Shown: positions 35,085 to 45,197 of the stretch, one piece after another | Layout of the letters: the number at the start of each line of letters is the position of its first letter | How positions within the stretch are numbered: position 1 is the first letter of the stretch | From: Tetrapyrgos nigripes | Taxonomy: Eukaryota > Basidiomycota > Agaricomycetes > Agaricales > Campanellaceae | Assembly: GCA_013368315.1 (NCBI GenBank) | Contig: JAACJM010000154.1 | Span: forward strand, 62,001 to 126,000 | DNA length: 64,000 bases | Direction: 5' to 3' | Position numbers and translations under genes: made by a program | The notes under the pieces: model-generated | What the model was told of the DNA's origin: nothing | Seen by the model: only the letters and a program-made list of their open reading frames with translations | The model's database searches: none

Positions 35085-35910
35085 TATCTCTGAGAAAAGA
35101 AAGTTATAAATTCACTATGCACACAATATCAGAATTCTGGAAACAGTATTCTCATTGTTCAATATGTGTAGAAACATATCCAAAATGTGTACAGTATCTC
35201 TAAGAAAGATGTAAAATTGCTGAGCAGGCAATATCAGCATTCTGGAAACAACATTCTCATTGTTCAAGATGTGTAGAAAGGTATCCAAAATGTTCACAGT
35301 ATCTCTGAGAACAATATAAAATTACTATGCAGACAATATCAGCATTCTGGAAACAGCATTCCCATTGTTCAAGATGCGAAGAAAGTACCAAAATATCAGC
35401 ATTCTGGAAACAGCATTCCATTGTTCAAGATGCGAAGAAAGGTACCAAAATATGTACAGTATCTCTAAGAAAGATGTAAAATTACTCAACAAGCAATATC
35501 AGCATTCTGGAAACAGCATTCCCATTGTTCAAGATGTGTAGAAAGATATTCAAAATGTGGACAGTATCTCTGAGAAAGATGTAAAATCACTATGCAGGCA
35601 ATATCAGCATTCTGGAAACAGTATTCTCATTGTTCAACATGTGTAGAAAGGTATCCAAAATGTGTACAGTATCTCTAAGAAAGATGTAAAATTGCTGAGC
35701 AGACAATATCAGCATTCTGGAAACAGTATTCCCATTGTTCAAGTTGTATAGAAAGGTATCCAAAATGTTCACAGTATCTCTAAGAACAATGTAAAATTAC
35801 TATGCAGACCATACCAGCATTCTGGAAACAGCATTCTCATTGTTCAAGATGTGTAGAAAGATATCCAAAATGTGTACAGCATCTCTAAGAAAGAAGTAAA
35901 ATTACTTACC
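35085..35910. repeat. 105-bp tandem repeat array (about 8 copies, one shortened)
   Basis: The landmark 'attctggaaaca' recurs at 35,134, 35,239, 35,344, 35,401, 35,504, 35,609, 35,714 and 35,819: spacing 105 except for one truncated unit. Units contain 'cattgttcaagatgtgtagaaag', 'tatccaaaatgt', 'acagtatctctaagaa' in order. The period is a multiple of three and the minus strand stays open for 60 codons in places (ILDTFLHILNNENTVSR per unit), which may be chance. Confidence 0.92.
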
Positions 35911-36254
35911 TTATACAATGCAGCAATATAAGAAGTGCCAATATCAAACAAGTGTTCCAGTCAACAAATGATCAATTCCATTGATCTGGTATCTAAACTG
36001 GACTGTAGAAGAGGTATGTAGTAGATATATACATGCCTGCGCCAGAATATATACACAAGAAACTGTGCTATTTGCCAAATGCAAAGGTCTGAGTCCCATT
36101 GAATGCATTTGACTGTGATGAAGAGAACTTCTGTGTAAGCCCTGTGATAAGAGCAGATGGATGGCTGCAGTGAGGAGGAGAAGGAACATTATCTTCATTG
36201 TTGCTGGTGGTGACTGCAGTAGAACTTTCACCTGCACGAGACATGGCTATAAAT
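35911..36254. other. Spacer between tandem array and gene B
   Basis: Probably gene B 3' region; a 97-codon minus-strand frame at 35,944-36,237 shows no family resemblance. Confidence 0.3.
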
Positions 36255-37533
36255 TCAGATCAGAAGCAATATGGGAAAATATGAATTGTCCAACATACAT
36301 CTCGTTTTCCTTGAGTTCTCCAACTGACTCCAACGAAGAACCTCCTTAAGATCATGACCATACTCTGCATCTTCTTCACCCTCATCACTAACACCTGCTA
36401 CCTCTGAAACCTGACCTTCCTCTGATCCATCCTCTCCATGCTCATCTTCAGATCCATGGTTCGAAGAGTATGATGAAAAGAGGGGCTGGGAAGGCGGAAA
36501 TGGGGAAGGGTCCTCTCCTTTGCTCCAGGCAGTAAGATAGTCGCCAGGAATAGTGTTGTACAATGCTAAGGATTATATTTGCAAATATAAGCATAAAGAA
36601 TTCGTAATCACAAACAAAAAGAGTGAATACTTACCAAAGATCAAAACATTGTTCAACCATGAGCCCTTTGACTTGGACTTGCAGATCCGTTTGATATATT
36701 CACCAGTAGGAAATATGCCTTCCACTCCAGGTGCAAGAGCGAGGCGTCGTCCTTCACAGATACAGAGGTGGACAGGAAGAACAAATCTGGGGCCAGAATC
36801 CTCCATGAAAAGACTGTTGAAAGGGTTGAATATGGTGGTATTGAGATGACACCATCGGTAAGGCCTGGAAAGATGTTCAAGAATCAATTCATCACATCCT
36901 CAGGGGTTGCATCCTTGTTGATCACATATCCCTCGCAGCTATCAGCAGCAAGGCCACATGCTCTGAGATGTTCAAGGGTGGTGCCCGAGAACTGGATTTT
37001 TCCTCTGGTATCACAACCTTCCACCATCAGAAAGGGAGGAGTCTAGAATTAACCAACAATCAGAAGAGTCTGAATGAGAAAGAGGTTTTCATTAAATACA
37101 AAAAATTAAATGCACCTCTTGTTCTTGGATTCCGTCCAGAAGGATAGCAAGCCATGGTGCTTTGTAGGCTTCAACAATGTCCTATCCATAGATGTAGTCA
37201 ACCAGATGAAATATAGCAGAAGGGTTATTGGTTACACACTGTGGATGAGCTATTGTCTGACAACTTGTCCTCTCTCTTCAGTTTCTTCTGGTGTGCTACC
37301 CTCCTCAGACCTGCATTGGCCTCCTTATCAGCTGCCTGGAGGTAAGAAGTGGATAGTTTCGATGAGGAAGAAGAATTGGACTTGGACTGCTGTGCACGAA
37401 TACGTTTCAGTGCCTGGCCCAAAGACTTTCTACCTGAGCTGGAGCTGGAGTTGTCTTTGCTTGAGTAGTTGTCTTCTGAGTCTGAGGGAGAACAAGCACA
37501 CTTCTTCCCTTTGCCTTTGTTCTGAGAGCCCAT
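36255..37533 (-). pseudogene. Gene B: uncharacterised multi-exon gene, probably frameshifted
   Basis: Minus-strand exons: ATG at 37,533 with a Lys/Ser-rich start (MGSQNKGKGKK, then SSSSSG and KRIRAQQSK) to donor GTGTGT near 37,237; 37,116-37,181 (DIVEAYKAPWLAILLDG); about 36,893-37,042 (TPPFLMVEGCDTRGKIQF, EGYVINKDATPED); about 36,635-36,868 (GLTDGVISIPPYSTL, FSWRILAPDLFFL, then CICEGRRLALAPGVEGIF in another frame); and an acidic C terminus (SEDEHGEDGSEEGQ, 36,560-36,255). The frame change near 36,775 inside the fourth block looks like a 1-base indel. I have the impression of a recurrent basidiomycete family of unknown function, but cannot name it. It is transcribed toward the array, same strand as the integrase-fold gene. 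Confidence 0.5.
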
Positions 37534-38000
37534 GGAGACAGATAGATAGAAAGCACAAGGAGTATAACAGGAATGAATGACAGAGATGACAGCAATTCAC
37601 TGTAAGAGACCAAGGAACCAAGGAATGACAGATGTTGACTGTAAGGAAACAAGGAACGACAAAAGTTGGGTTGTGGGTTAGCTCTGGAGACATCACCTCA
37701 CGCCATTATTATTCAGTCCCAAACTACCATTGTTTGTGTGTAATTTTGAAATGAAGTGTCGTTTGGAACATTCTATCTGATGTGCTAGTGGCAAAGCAAC
37801 ACCACCAAATGAAAAGTCACAAAAGGAACCACCACCAAATGAAATGCCCCAAAGGAAGGTTTCCTTTGGAACATTCAAAGAAGGTACTGATACTGCGAGC
37901 TCAGGAATAGTCACTCCTTTGAGGTAATCTCTTTGAAAACTTCTGCTTCAATGCCTCATCGGTTCATCTCTACAGCTACAAACAGGGAAGTGGAACTAGT
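37534..38000. other. Spacer between gene B and the integrase-fold gene
   Basis: Carries a short duplication ('caccaccaaatgaaa' at about 37,800 and 37,829; 'aaggaac/acatt') and no gene. It may include the gene B promoter and the 3' end of the neighbouring gene. Confidence 0.4.
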
Positions 38001-40136
38001 CAGCTGCCAAGACATCATTCATGGCCACCAGGGACTGAACCCACAGTTGCGCATGAGGAAGCCAATCATCTACAGGTAATGCAATTCGTTGCTCCCTCGA
38101 ACCCCTACGTCCTGACCGCAAAATCTCCACCGATGGATAACCATGTTCATCCCATTCATCATCTCATATGTTATAGCCATATGGTAAGATGCTCTCACCC
38201 ACAACAGCCTCTAACAGAGCAGTGAAGTTACGACACTGTTTGCTAGAAAAGGGATCTGGATACTTTGGCACTGAGATTGCAGCATGCTTGAATTGCGATT
38301 GGATGCTTTCTGCTACGTGTTCTGATGGAAAAATTGAGTGTGTCATTCAAAGAGAGCACAGAATTTCAAACCTTCTAAGTGTCTGAATGAATACTCATCA
38401 TCTCCATCTGCCTCATCCTCATCACTACTCTCATAGTTATACTCCAAATCCTCCTCATCTGAGTCTGAATTATCCTCAACACTTTGATCTGAGCCATTTG
38501 ACGAGTCTGAGTCTGAGTCTGACTCATCATCTGCACCATAGAAACTCTCAATCACAGTTGGATCGACTCCTTCACAGTCATCATATACACCATCTTGATA
38601 CATGCCCAGAAATTGCATGTCCTATACAAATGTTCAAAATATGGAAAAGATAAGGGGACATGTGTTCTACTCACATTAGGGCTTTTATTATGACCTTCTC
38701 CAGAAATAGGATGTGCATTCCATAGCTGACAGAACTGTGTGCAGTCTTGGTTAATTTTATCCAAGAATAGATAATGAAGGAGCCAAAGATGAGCCGGCTT
38801 CTGGATGTCAAGTCCGTGCTTCTCCTCCAACCACACAAAGAACACATGCCATGGTCTTGCAAATTGCACCCCCACTTCAACCCAGAGTTGCTCTATTCGG
38901 CTGTTCCTGGTTGATCTGAAGGACTTGAAAATTTGTGGAAATTTGAATAAGGTTACGGCTTACTTTCCCCACATGTATGAGGCATGATTAAGGCCATGCC
39001 TAAAGATCATGTAGACAGAGACTTCCTTGTTCTCTCCACCCCGGTCCCCACACACTCTGGAAGGTAAATCATACTTCTCAACTGCCTTCATAAATACATC
39101 CAGAACAGTTGAGGCACTGTTACTTGTGCTAGTGCGAAGTCTGACAATCTAAAAAATATTAGGGTAAGAGTATGTAGGGAATCATGATACTTTGAGAGTC
39201 ATTGCACTGTTCGACAAAATCCATCAATGATGCCATGAATAACAATTCCCCATCTGATCAGCTTATGATGTCCATCCATGTGCCACAAAGCATTTGGTCG
39301 TGAGACCTTGTACCGGTGTCGACAAGTAGCAGTATAATGCCGAAGTACTTGTCCAGGAGGGTCAACTCGGTCAATGGAATCTTGGACACATAGCCTTTGG
39401 ATCTGCAAACTGTGATTATTTCGAAGGTGGCTTCTGAGATACTGAACTCCAGCTTGCGGACGGTGAACATAGAAGTCCTGGACTATGGCATCAAGGTCAG
39501 AATCACTGATGTTACTGAACTTGTGGGAGTTAATATTGTATTGCTTCAGATATCTCAACAAAGTGTTGCAGTGAATGCCAAGAACATCAGCCATCTCTGA
39601 TTGGTTGATGCCTCGATGAGACGCAAATGCATCCTTGAGGAGTTCAAAGATAGGTACCTTCCGTGGTCAGCCTCGTTTTCCTGATCTCTCAATATTAACT
39701 GCATGTAACTGAGATACATTTGAGTCTCTGACTCATATCAGTCAGATCAGTTAAGGATTTTAAATTAAAAGGACAGTCACCTTCCTCCTGTACGCTCTGC
39801 AAACGCACAAAAATCATCAAACAAATCTGCATACATAGTTGCTGTCCACTCCAGCCATCCAGAAAGTGTGGGATAATTATCGATGCCATCTTCAAATGCA
39901 AGCAACAGTGGAAAAGCATCTTGTACTACGGCTTCCATATGGAACATCATTCGATGTATTTCTGAATCAGATTGGAGTGCTTGGATCGCAGCAGAGTAGA
40001 TGTCAGATAGAGCAGTATATGCATGTTGGACATTAGGAGGCCATGATAGAAGTCCATGTGTAGTGGAAGCCAGCAAACTGGGAATTGTATCTGCAGGCAT
40101 ATCAAAGTGAGGTGAAGGAATGGCCTGTACAGTCAT
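38001..40136 (-). pseudogene. DDE/integrase-fold transposase ('integrase core domain', IS3EU-like), two premature stops
   Basis: ATG at 40,136 opens an N-terminal exon (DMPADTIPSLLASTT... to FAERTGGR). After an intron come a helix-turn-helix region (MADVLGIHCNTLLRYLKQYN, RPQAGVQYLRSHLRNN) and the catalytic core: LWHMDGHHKLIRWG (first Asp, about 39,275), an intron 39,151-39,209, SRVCGDRGGENKEVSVYMI (second Asp, about 39,035), an intron about 38,920-38,967, and TRNSRIEQLWVEVG (Glu, about 38,895). An acidic stretch (DDESDSDSDSSNGSD) and a C-terminal exon (HAAISVPKYPDPFSSK ... EWDEHGYP) follow, ending near 38,001. TGA codons at 39,667-39,669 (KRG-stop-PRK) and about 38,163 (YNI-stop-DDEW) fit CGA to TGA. 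The RHxY...LWHxDGxHKLIRW motif marks a eukaryotic integrase-like family; IS3EU is my best guess. It is the likely former mobiliser of the 17.6-kb element. Confidence 0.72.
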
Positions 40137-40242
40137 GGGGTTATATACAACATGCTCTATAGATTAGAAATAAGATCACCTTAAAGGACACTCAAAACTG
40201 GCCTGATTAACCCCATTCTCTCTTTTCTCTCTTCCCTCTTCG

Positions 40243-41393
40243 ATGGCTGGGTGTGCAGCACAGTGGAAGCACCATGAGAAGTGGTATTGGAGTGATCAGG
40301 AAAGGATGGTTGTCTTCAGGGTATGTTTAGTACTCATAATTCTTTACTTGATTTTCTGCTTAACCCCTCAACATCCACACTACTACAGGCAGAAGATGTC
40401 TTGTTCCAGATCACAGTCAGTCCACTATGCTTGCACTCAGTACTAGTCAATGACTTGGTGGAGCTCTCGAAGCTGCCTTCCTTTCACAATCTGAAGAACT
40501 ATGAGAAACTTCTGGAGAAGGCATCTTCAGCACAGGGAGTAGTTGACATACCATCAGATTTTTCTATGCTGGAGCCTATCTTTTTGGATGGTGTCACTGC
40601 AGTACAATTTGCTCTCATTCTAGAGTGGGTTTGGCACTTGTGAGTGTTTCCTCTACTTATCTTCGCTTTTTTCTATTGTTATGTATCACACTGAACTCTG
40701 CTCAGTCCTCCAAATCCTCCCCACTTTACTGTCAACATGCTCATCAAACTTCTGCATGCATCCCACTGGTTCATAATGCCTGATTGCTCACGATGGGCTA
40801 TCAACCATCTCAAAGAAGCAGATCCACCAGTCTCTCCCCTTGACAAAGTCGCTCTCAGCATTACCTTGCCAGTTCTTGATGAAGATTGGCTCATTCCAGC
40901 CTTACATGCTTTGATTCACACCAGCCCAGAGTAGATTTGTGGTGAGGATATGTCCAGGTTAGGAGGCAGAATAATTGGGATTATTGGTGCTGCACATGCC
41001 AGGATACTCCGTGAGTGTGCTAGAATTGCTCAGTCTATTCCCACAGTAGCTCCCAGTCCTGACTGTTCTGCTGGTCAGCATGAACGTCTTTGTGTGCCTT
41101 ATTGGACTGAGTTATGGTGGAGTGTGATAGGCAGGAGATTGATCAATCCCGATGACCCCATTCCCCTTGATGAAATCACCCATCTAGCGGAGCAAACACT
41201 GTCTACCGAGCTTAGACCTTCCTGCAAGTCTGCATATCTCCAGGCCTGGCAGGATGGGGGGGCATTGAATGTTGAGGATCAGATTGTCACATCCGCTACA
41301 GTATCCATCATTGATTTTATTCGTTCACTTCATATGTGTCCAGAGGAGTTTTCTCCTAATCAAACACTAGCTACCACTACGACTCTTGCCTAA
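40243..41393 (+). pseudogene. BTB/POZ-domain protein with one in-frame stop
   Basis: Exons 40,243-40,320 (MAGCAAQWKHHEKWYWSD, VVFR), 40,389-40,639 (AEDVLFQITVSPLCLHSVLV ... LILEWVWH) and 40,706-41,393 (FPPNPPHFTVNMLIKLLHA ... WAINHL ...) join in frame with GT-AG introns of about 68 and 66 bp. The order 'W-x-D...VVFRAEDVLFQ...LHS...F' and the following alpha-helical part match basidiomycete BTB/POZ proteins, which usually mediate protein-protein contacts, often with Cullin-3 ligases. A TAG at 40,932-40,934 interrupts the last exon (SPE-stop-ICGEDMSRL), after which 147 codons stay open. Start chosen as the first ATG that reads into the W-x-W-S-D opening. It is divergently arranged with the transposase gene (about 110 bp apart), so they may share a promoter. 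Confidence 0.65.
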
Positions 41394-41837
41394 ATTTCCA
41401 TTTCCTTCCATCCAACACTTCCCAGCCACACCAGTTCTTCACACTCCTTTATACATACATACCACTACTAATTAATACTCCGCTCCTTTTTGCGTTCATA
41501 TGTTTCTTTGTCTAATAACATACGTGACGCTACATATGGTGTGTTAATCATAAGCTAGGGTATTATTAGTGGATGCTACCAGGGAGCTGCGAGCACTAGG
41601 TATCAAGTTTATTATGACGTCTATTCAAGGAATTATTTTCTACACAATCTCCACATATTAGGCTTGAGTTTAGACTTAAAAGCAAACGAGTTTACTTACA
41701 GTAACACCCTTTCCAGAAGCCAAAACATCTGGGGACAGCGGAATGAGATGTGTGTGACAAGTAACTCTTGTGACTGATCATTAGCCGAGATCACATCAGA
41801 AGAACATGTCAGCAGGTTAAATGAAATCAAAATCTGG

Positions 41838-41965
41838 GTGTCAATTTTCAATGAATACGGGTGTTGACCTTTTGAGTGAATACGGGTGTCAACTTTTTAA
41901 TGAATACGGGTGTCGACTTTGTGTCAATACGGGTGCACGAATAAAAATGCACTTGGGACAGCATA
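41838..41965 (-). repeat. Right TIR and subterminal repeat array of the 17.6-kb element
   Basis: Four to five copies of TGAATACGGGTGTC-type units (the reverse complement of the left-end motif) run into the terminal sequence ending GGGACAGCATA. The right array is shorter than the left. Confidence 0.85.
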
Positions 41966-42715
41966 AGGTACACTGGATGTGGAGATAAAAGTTTGTGGAG
42001 GGTGAGGGAGAGGGTATGTGAGTGCAGGGAAGTTTATTATCCATATATATTTGCCCAGAGCTAATCCTGGCCTCATTTAACTCTAGGAAAATGGGGAAAG
42101 AAACTCCATAATGATAGGTACTCTTGGTGTGGAGATATGGGTTTTTGGGTGGGTGAAGGGCAGGATATGTGAGTGCAAGGAAGTTTATCATCAATATATT
42201 TTTGCTCAGGGTTAATTCTGGCCTCATTTAACTCCAGAACAATGGGGAATGAAACCCCACAATGATAGGTGGACTGGATGGGGAGATATGAGTTTGTGGG
42301 GGGGGGTGATGGGGAGGGTATGTGAGTGCAGGGAAGTTCATGATGAATATATTTTTGTTTTGGGCCAATTATGGCCTCATTTAACTTCAGAATTAGAATG
42401 AAAGAAACTCCACAATGATAGGTGGACTGGATGTGGAGATATGAGTTTGTGGGGGGGTGAGGGGAGGGTAAATGAGGGTAGGGGAGTTTATAATGGATAT
42501 GTCTCTGTTGTGGGCTCATTCTGGCCTCATTTAACTCCACAATATCAGGAAAAGAAACCCCACAATGATAGGTGCTCTGGATGTGAAGATATGAGTTTAT
42601 GGGGGGTTGAGGGGGAGGTATGTGAGTGCAGGGGAGTTTACCATGGATGTATTTGTGTTGGGGGCCCATCCAGGTCTCATTTAACTCCAGAATAATGGGG
42701 AGAGAAACCCCACAA
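41966..42715 (+). repeat. ~150-bp minisatellite array, part right of the 17.6-kb insertion
   Basis: Units recur with 'aatgataggt' at 42,110, 42,261, 42,414 and 42,564 (spacing 151, 153, 150). Each holds 'tggatgtggagatatgag', a G-rich run, 'gtgagtgcagg', 'ttatat' and 'ctggcctcatttaactcc'. The array starts with the second copy of AGGTAC and stops at the copper radical oxidase fragment. The minus strand stays open for 198 codons over four units because the unit lacks stops in that frame; I do not treat it as a gene. Confidence 0.9.
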
Positions 42716-42834
42716 TTGCCAGACGAGAGAAGTATTGATCATAAATGGGGCAAAGACAGGCGTTGCGGGATACGGAAATGTACGTCTGAATGTCTTTTTA
42801 TTTCCTTTCCTGATTCTACATCTGGACACTATTA

Positions 42835-43738
42835 TCTGGGTGAACAGGTCGGAGATCAGGTTGGATCTAGCAACGCCGACAATCCAGCATTCAGCCCAGT
42901 TCTCTACGATCCCAATGCTGCTCCTGGAAAACGTTTCTCTGCCACTGGTATTTCATCGAATATTGCACGGATTTATCACTCTACGGCCACTTTGACCCCT
43001 AATGGTGATATCTTGGTTGGTAAGTGCTTCGACTCGTTCATTTGCGCTCGAGTATAAATGATACTCTCCATCACTTACAGCAGGCTCGAATCCAAATGAT
43101 GACGTTCAGACCAGAAAATATGCAACTGAATACAGGTGAGCTGAATTATACTAATTTATTGTTCATTCGACACTCACTAACTGACGTGGATGACATACAG
43201 ATTCGAGTACTTCTCTCCTCCATACATGTCCCAACCTCGTCCCTCTTATACCGGTCTCCCAGCAACCGTTGCTTACGGTTCTACTTTCAAACTCTCCGTG
43301 CAGCTGCCTGATAATACCAGCAACGTCTCAGTTGCGTTGATCGACTTAGGCTTCGCCACTCATGGTGTTCATATGGATCACCAATTTATTCAGCTAGAAT
43401 CCAACTTGTCTGACGACGGAACGACTTTGAAGGTCCCCGGTCCGCCGTCGGGGACCCACTATCCACCGGGACCTGCATACTTATAGGTCGTTACCAACAA
43501 CGGTGTTCCGAGTTTCGGACATAAAACTCTCGTTGGAACGGGGAACTCTCCGCCTGTGGATGTGGAAGCTATGGACAAGTAAGTTTCCCCAGCGATCCGT
43601 GTTATTGCCCATCTTGATTTTGATTTATTTCCAGTATGCGTAGTAGTGCTCGCACACACGCAAACTTGGACCCTCCAGCGCCATCTCCAACTGCAGGCGA
43701 AGGAAGCAATGTCGCAGACGCTGTTATACCAGCCTAGT
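42835..43738 (+). pseudogene. Copper radical oxidase (glyoxal oxidase-like), C-terminal fragment
   Basis: Exons join as QVGDQVGSSNADNPAFSPVL ... RIYHSTATLTPNGDILV (to 43,019), AGSNPNDDVQTRKYATEY (43,082-43,136), RFEYFSPPYM ... GFATHGVHMDHQ ... GPPSGTHYPPGPAYL, a TAG at about 43,484, VVTNNGVPSFGHKTLVG (to about 43,578) and a short Ala/Pro-rich last exon ending TAG at 43,738. The YH of RIYHS and the His of ATHG correspond to copper ligands of this family, which oxidises aldehydes to make hydrogen peroxide for lignin-degrading peroxidases. The N-terminal half with the Cys-Tyr cofactor is missing: the gene is cut at the minisatellite border. One Tyr codon is now TAG. Confidence 0.82.
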
Positions 43739-43739
43739 A

Positions 43740-44140
43740 TTCATTGCAGTACTCGCAGTGACAATCTTGCTGCCAGACATTCATTTCAATCTGTTTCTGT
43801 CGGACGATCTTTGACTTGACACTAGTTTTTTTACTACGATCCTACTCCAGCTTACTCATACGGTACAGTTTATATTCAGAAATATATTCACAATAATCAT
43901 GATGCAGGTGTATACCTTTTCCCCATGATACAATGATGATAGCGTTGCTGACAGATGAGACAACCAGTATTTTAGTTTCCTAAAGTCAATCTGCCCAAGA
44001 GCGTCTATCTCCATCTGCTCATCCATCCATTTCTGCAACTCTGCTGTAAGCATGGGGTCGTCCCATCTTAACCAGGGACTTCCTTCTCGACTTCGTTAGG
44101 GTCTGGCTGTGAGAGACTAATTCATCTCTATAAACATATC
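43740..44140. other. Oxidase 3' flank; short minus-strand coding-like trace
   Basis: The minus strand 44,075-43,900 reads WDDPMLTAELQKWMDEQMEI then DALGQIDFRKLKYW and could be a terminal exon fragment of an unidentified gene; there is no family match. Confidence 0.3.
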
Positions 44141-44144
44141 CTTC

Positions 44145-44345
44145 ATTACGAAGCCCTTTTAATGGGACTCGTTTCTTATAACCCGATGTTCCAGCGTGTG
44201 GCTATCCTCGATAGCTCTACCATTCAGTCGGCAAATTCCATACTGTGCGAATATGCCCGCGTTCTCTCATTCTGGGCCTTGTCATCGGGCCTCGTCATCG
44301 TGCCACGCACAGCGATGGCCCACATTTCCCTCGTTCCATGATATG
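44145..44345 (-). repeat. Short repeat family (GTGGGCC...CTCGTAAT), ~200-bp copy
   Basis: Minus strand begins near 44,345 with the family 5' module (AAATGTGGGCCATCG, GTGTGCGTGGC, GACGAGGCCC), ends near 44,145 with the 3' module (ATAGCCACACGCTGGAACAT, TTATAAGAAACGAG, CTTCGTAATG). Confidence 0.65.
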
Positions 44346-44944
44346 GGCCTTTGACTCAGCTAACCGTGATGAGTGCATGCTAGCGTACCACCAATCGTTC
44401 CCCTATGAGCGTACTAGGGTACTGTGAATAATGCGATGAATACTAATGAAAGGGATGTGGGCCAACACTGCGTGTGGCGAGTACAAGGCCGTAGGGCTTA
44501 CTCCAGATTGTACTATGAATAGCCATTAATTGGTTGGGCTGCAACAAATATGAGTGAGTAAGAGAGTGTATGGAAAGAATACTTGAGGAACAGCAGAGGG
44601 AAACACTGACTCATGACTCACCTTTGTAGCTGGTAAACTCAACCCGCTTTCACCGGCTTCCTCACCCCTACACTGCTGCTGACCATCATAACTTCCCCCG
44701 CTCAGTGAAATCCCTCAAACAATTCTGAGTTATCGACAGCGAGGTGGACTGTATGTTGCCGTTGATGTAGTCGGTTCTGGTGATGCGGGTGGGTGTCTGA
44801 GAGCATTTATTGGACGAGGTCGAGACTGAGGACGAAAATGAAAGGATGAGAAGACTGGAATGGCTATGGAGAAGCAGTCCAATGTCTGTTGTGAGCCACA
44901 TGGTGTGATGAGGAAGGAAAGTGTGTGTGGATACTCACGCAATA

Positions 44945-45194
44945 CTGTACTATCTCAATCAATTCGCGACTGGGTTGTGACTGTGACCCCGTCTCGCGAT
45001 TCTAGCTGAGTGACCTGTGACAGAGTGAATTTCACAAAATTTTGACCTGTTTCTAGCTGTTTTTGATAGATTTTTAGTGACCGTTTGGTTGTCCCTTTCG
45101 CGAATGGGCCTCCGTGACCCTGGACAGCCGGGGAAAATTCGCGAATTTTTGGGGGCCGTGACGCGTGACTCGCGAATTGATTGAAATAGTACAG
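44945..45194. mobile_element. 250-bp MITE, Tc1/mariner-type, TA target
   Basis: Inverted ends CTGTACTATCTCAATCAATT (then CGCGA) and, reverse complement at the right, CTGTACTATTTCAATCAATT (then CGCGA), each flanked by TA (44,943-44,944; 45,195-45,196). The inner part is rich in CGCGA and TGACC motifs and non-coding. Confidence 0.85.
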
Positions 45195-45197
45195 TAC

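Larger units (their letters stand above)
24372..41965. mobile_element. 17.6-kb composite TIR element (about 9.5 kb before MULE insertion)
   Basis: The left end (TATGCTGGTCCGAGTGCACT then TTTATTCG) is mirrored at the right end (reverse complement TATGCTGTCCCAAGTGCATT then TTTATTCG). The flanking AGGTAC is duplicated (24,366-24,371 and 41,966-41,971) and both flanks join in register within one minisatellite. Just inside both TIRs are arrays of a 21-23 bp motif around GACACCCGTATTCATTCA, in inverted orientation. Cargo: gene A (+, split by the MULE), a 105-bp tandem array, gene B (-), a DDE/integrase-fold transposase (-) and a BTB gene (+). The integrase-fold gene is the best candidate mobiliser. 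I do not know a named family with this gene set. Confidence 0.85.

Noticed and set aside
35085..35910. CRISPR array
   Set aside because: Units are contiguous 105-bp tandem repeats without unique spacers, in a fungal genome.
24372..41965. Starship-type element
   Set aside because: Starships carry a DUF3435 tyrosine recombinase at one end and lack TIRs of this kind; here there are TIRs with a 6-bp duplication and an integrase-fold gene.
42073..42669. 198-codon open frame on the minus strand with ~50-residue repeats
   Set aside because: It is the translation of the ~150-bp minisatellite, whose unit lacks stops in that frame; no start context, splicing or family resemblance.
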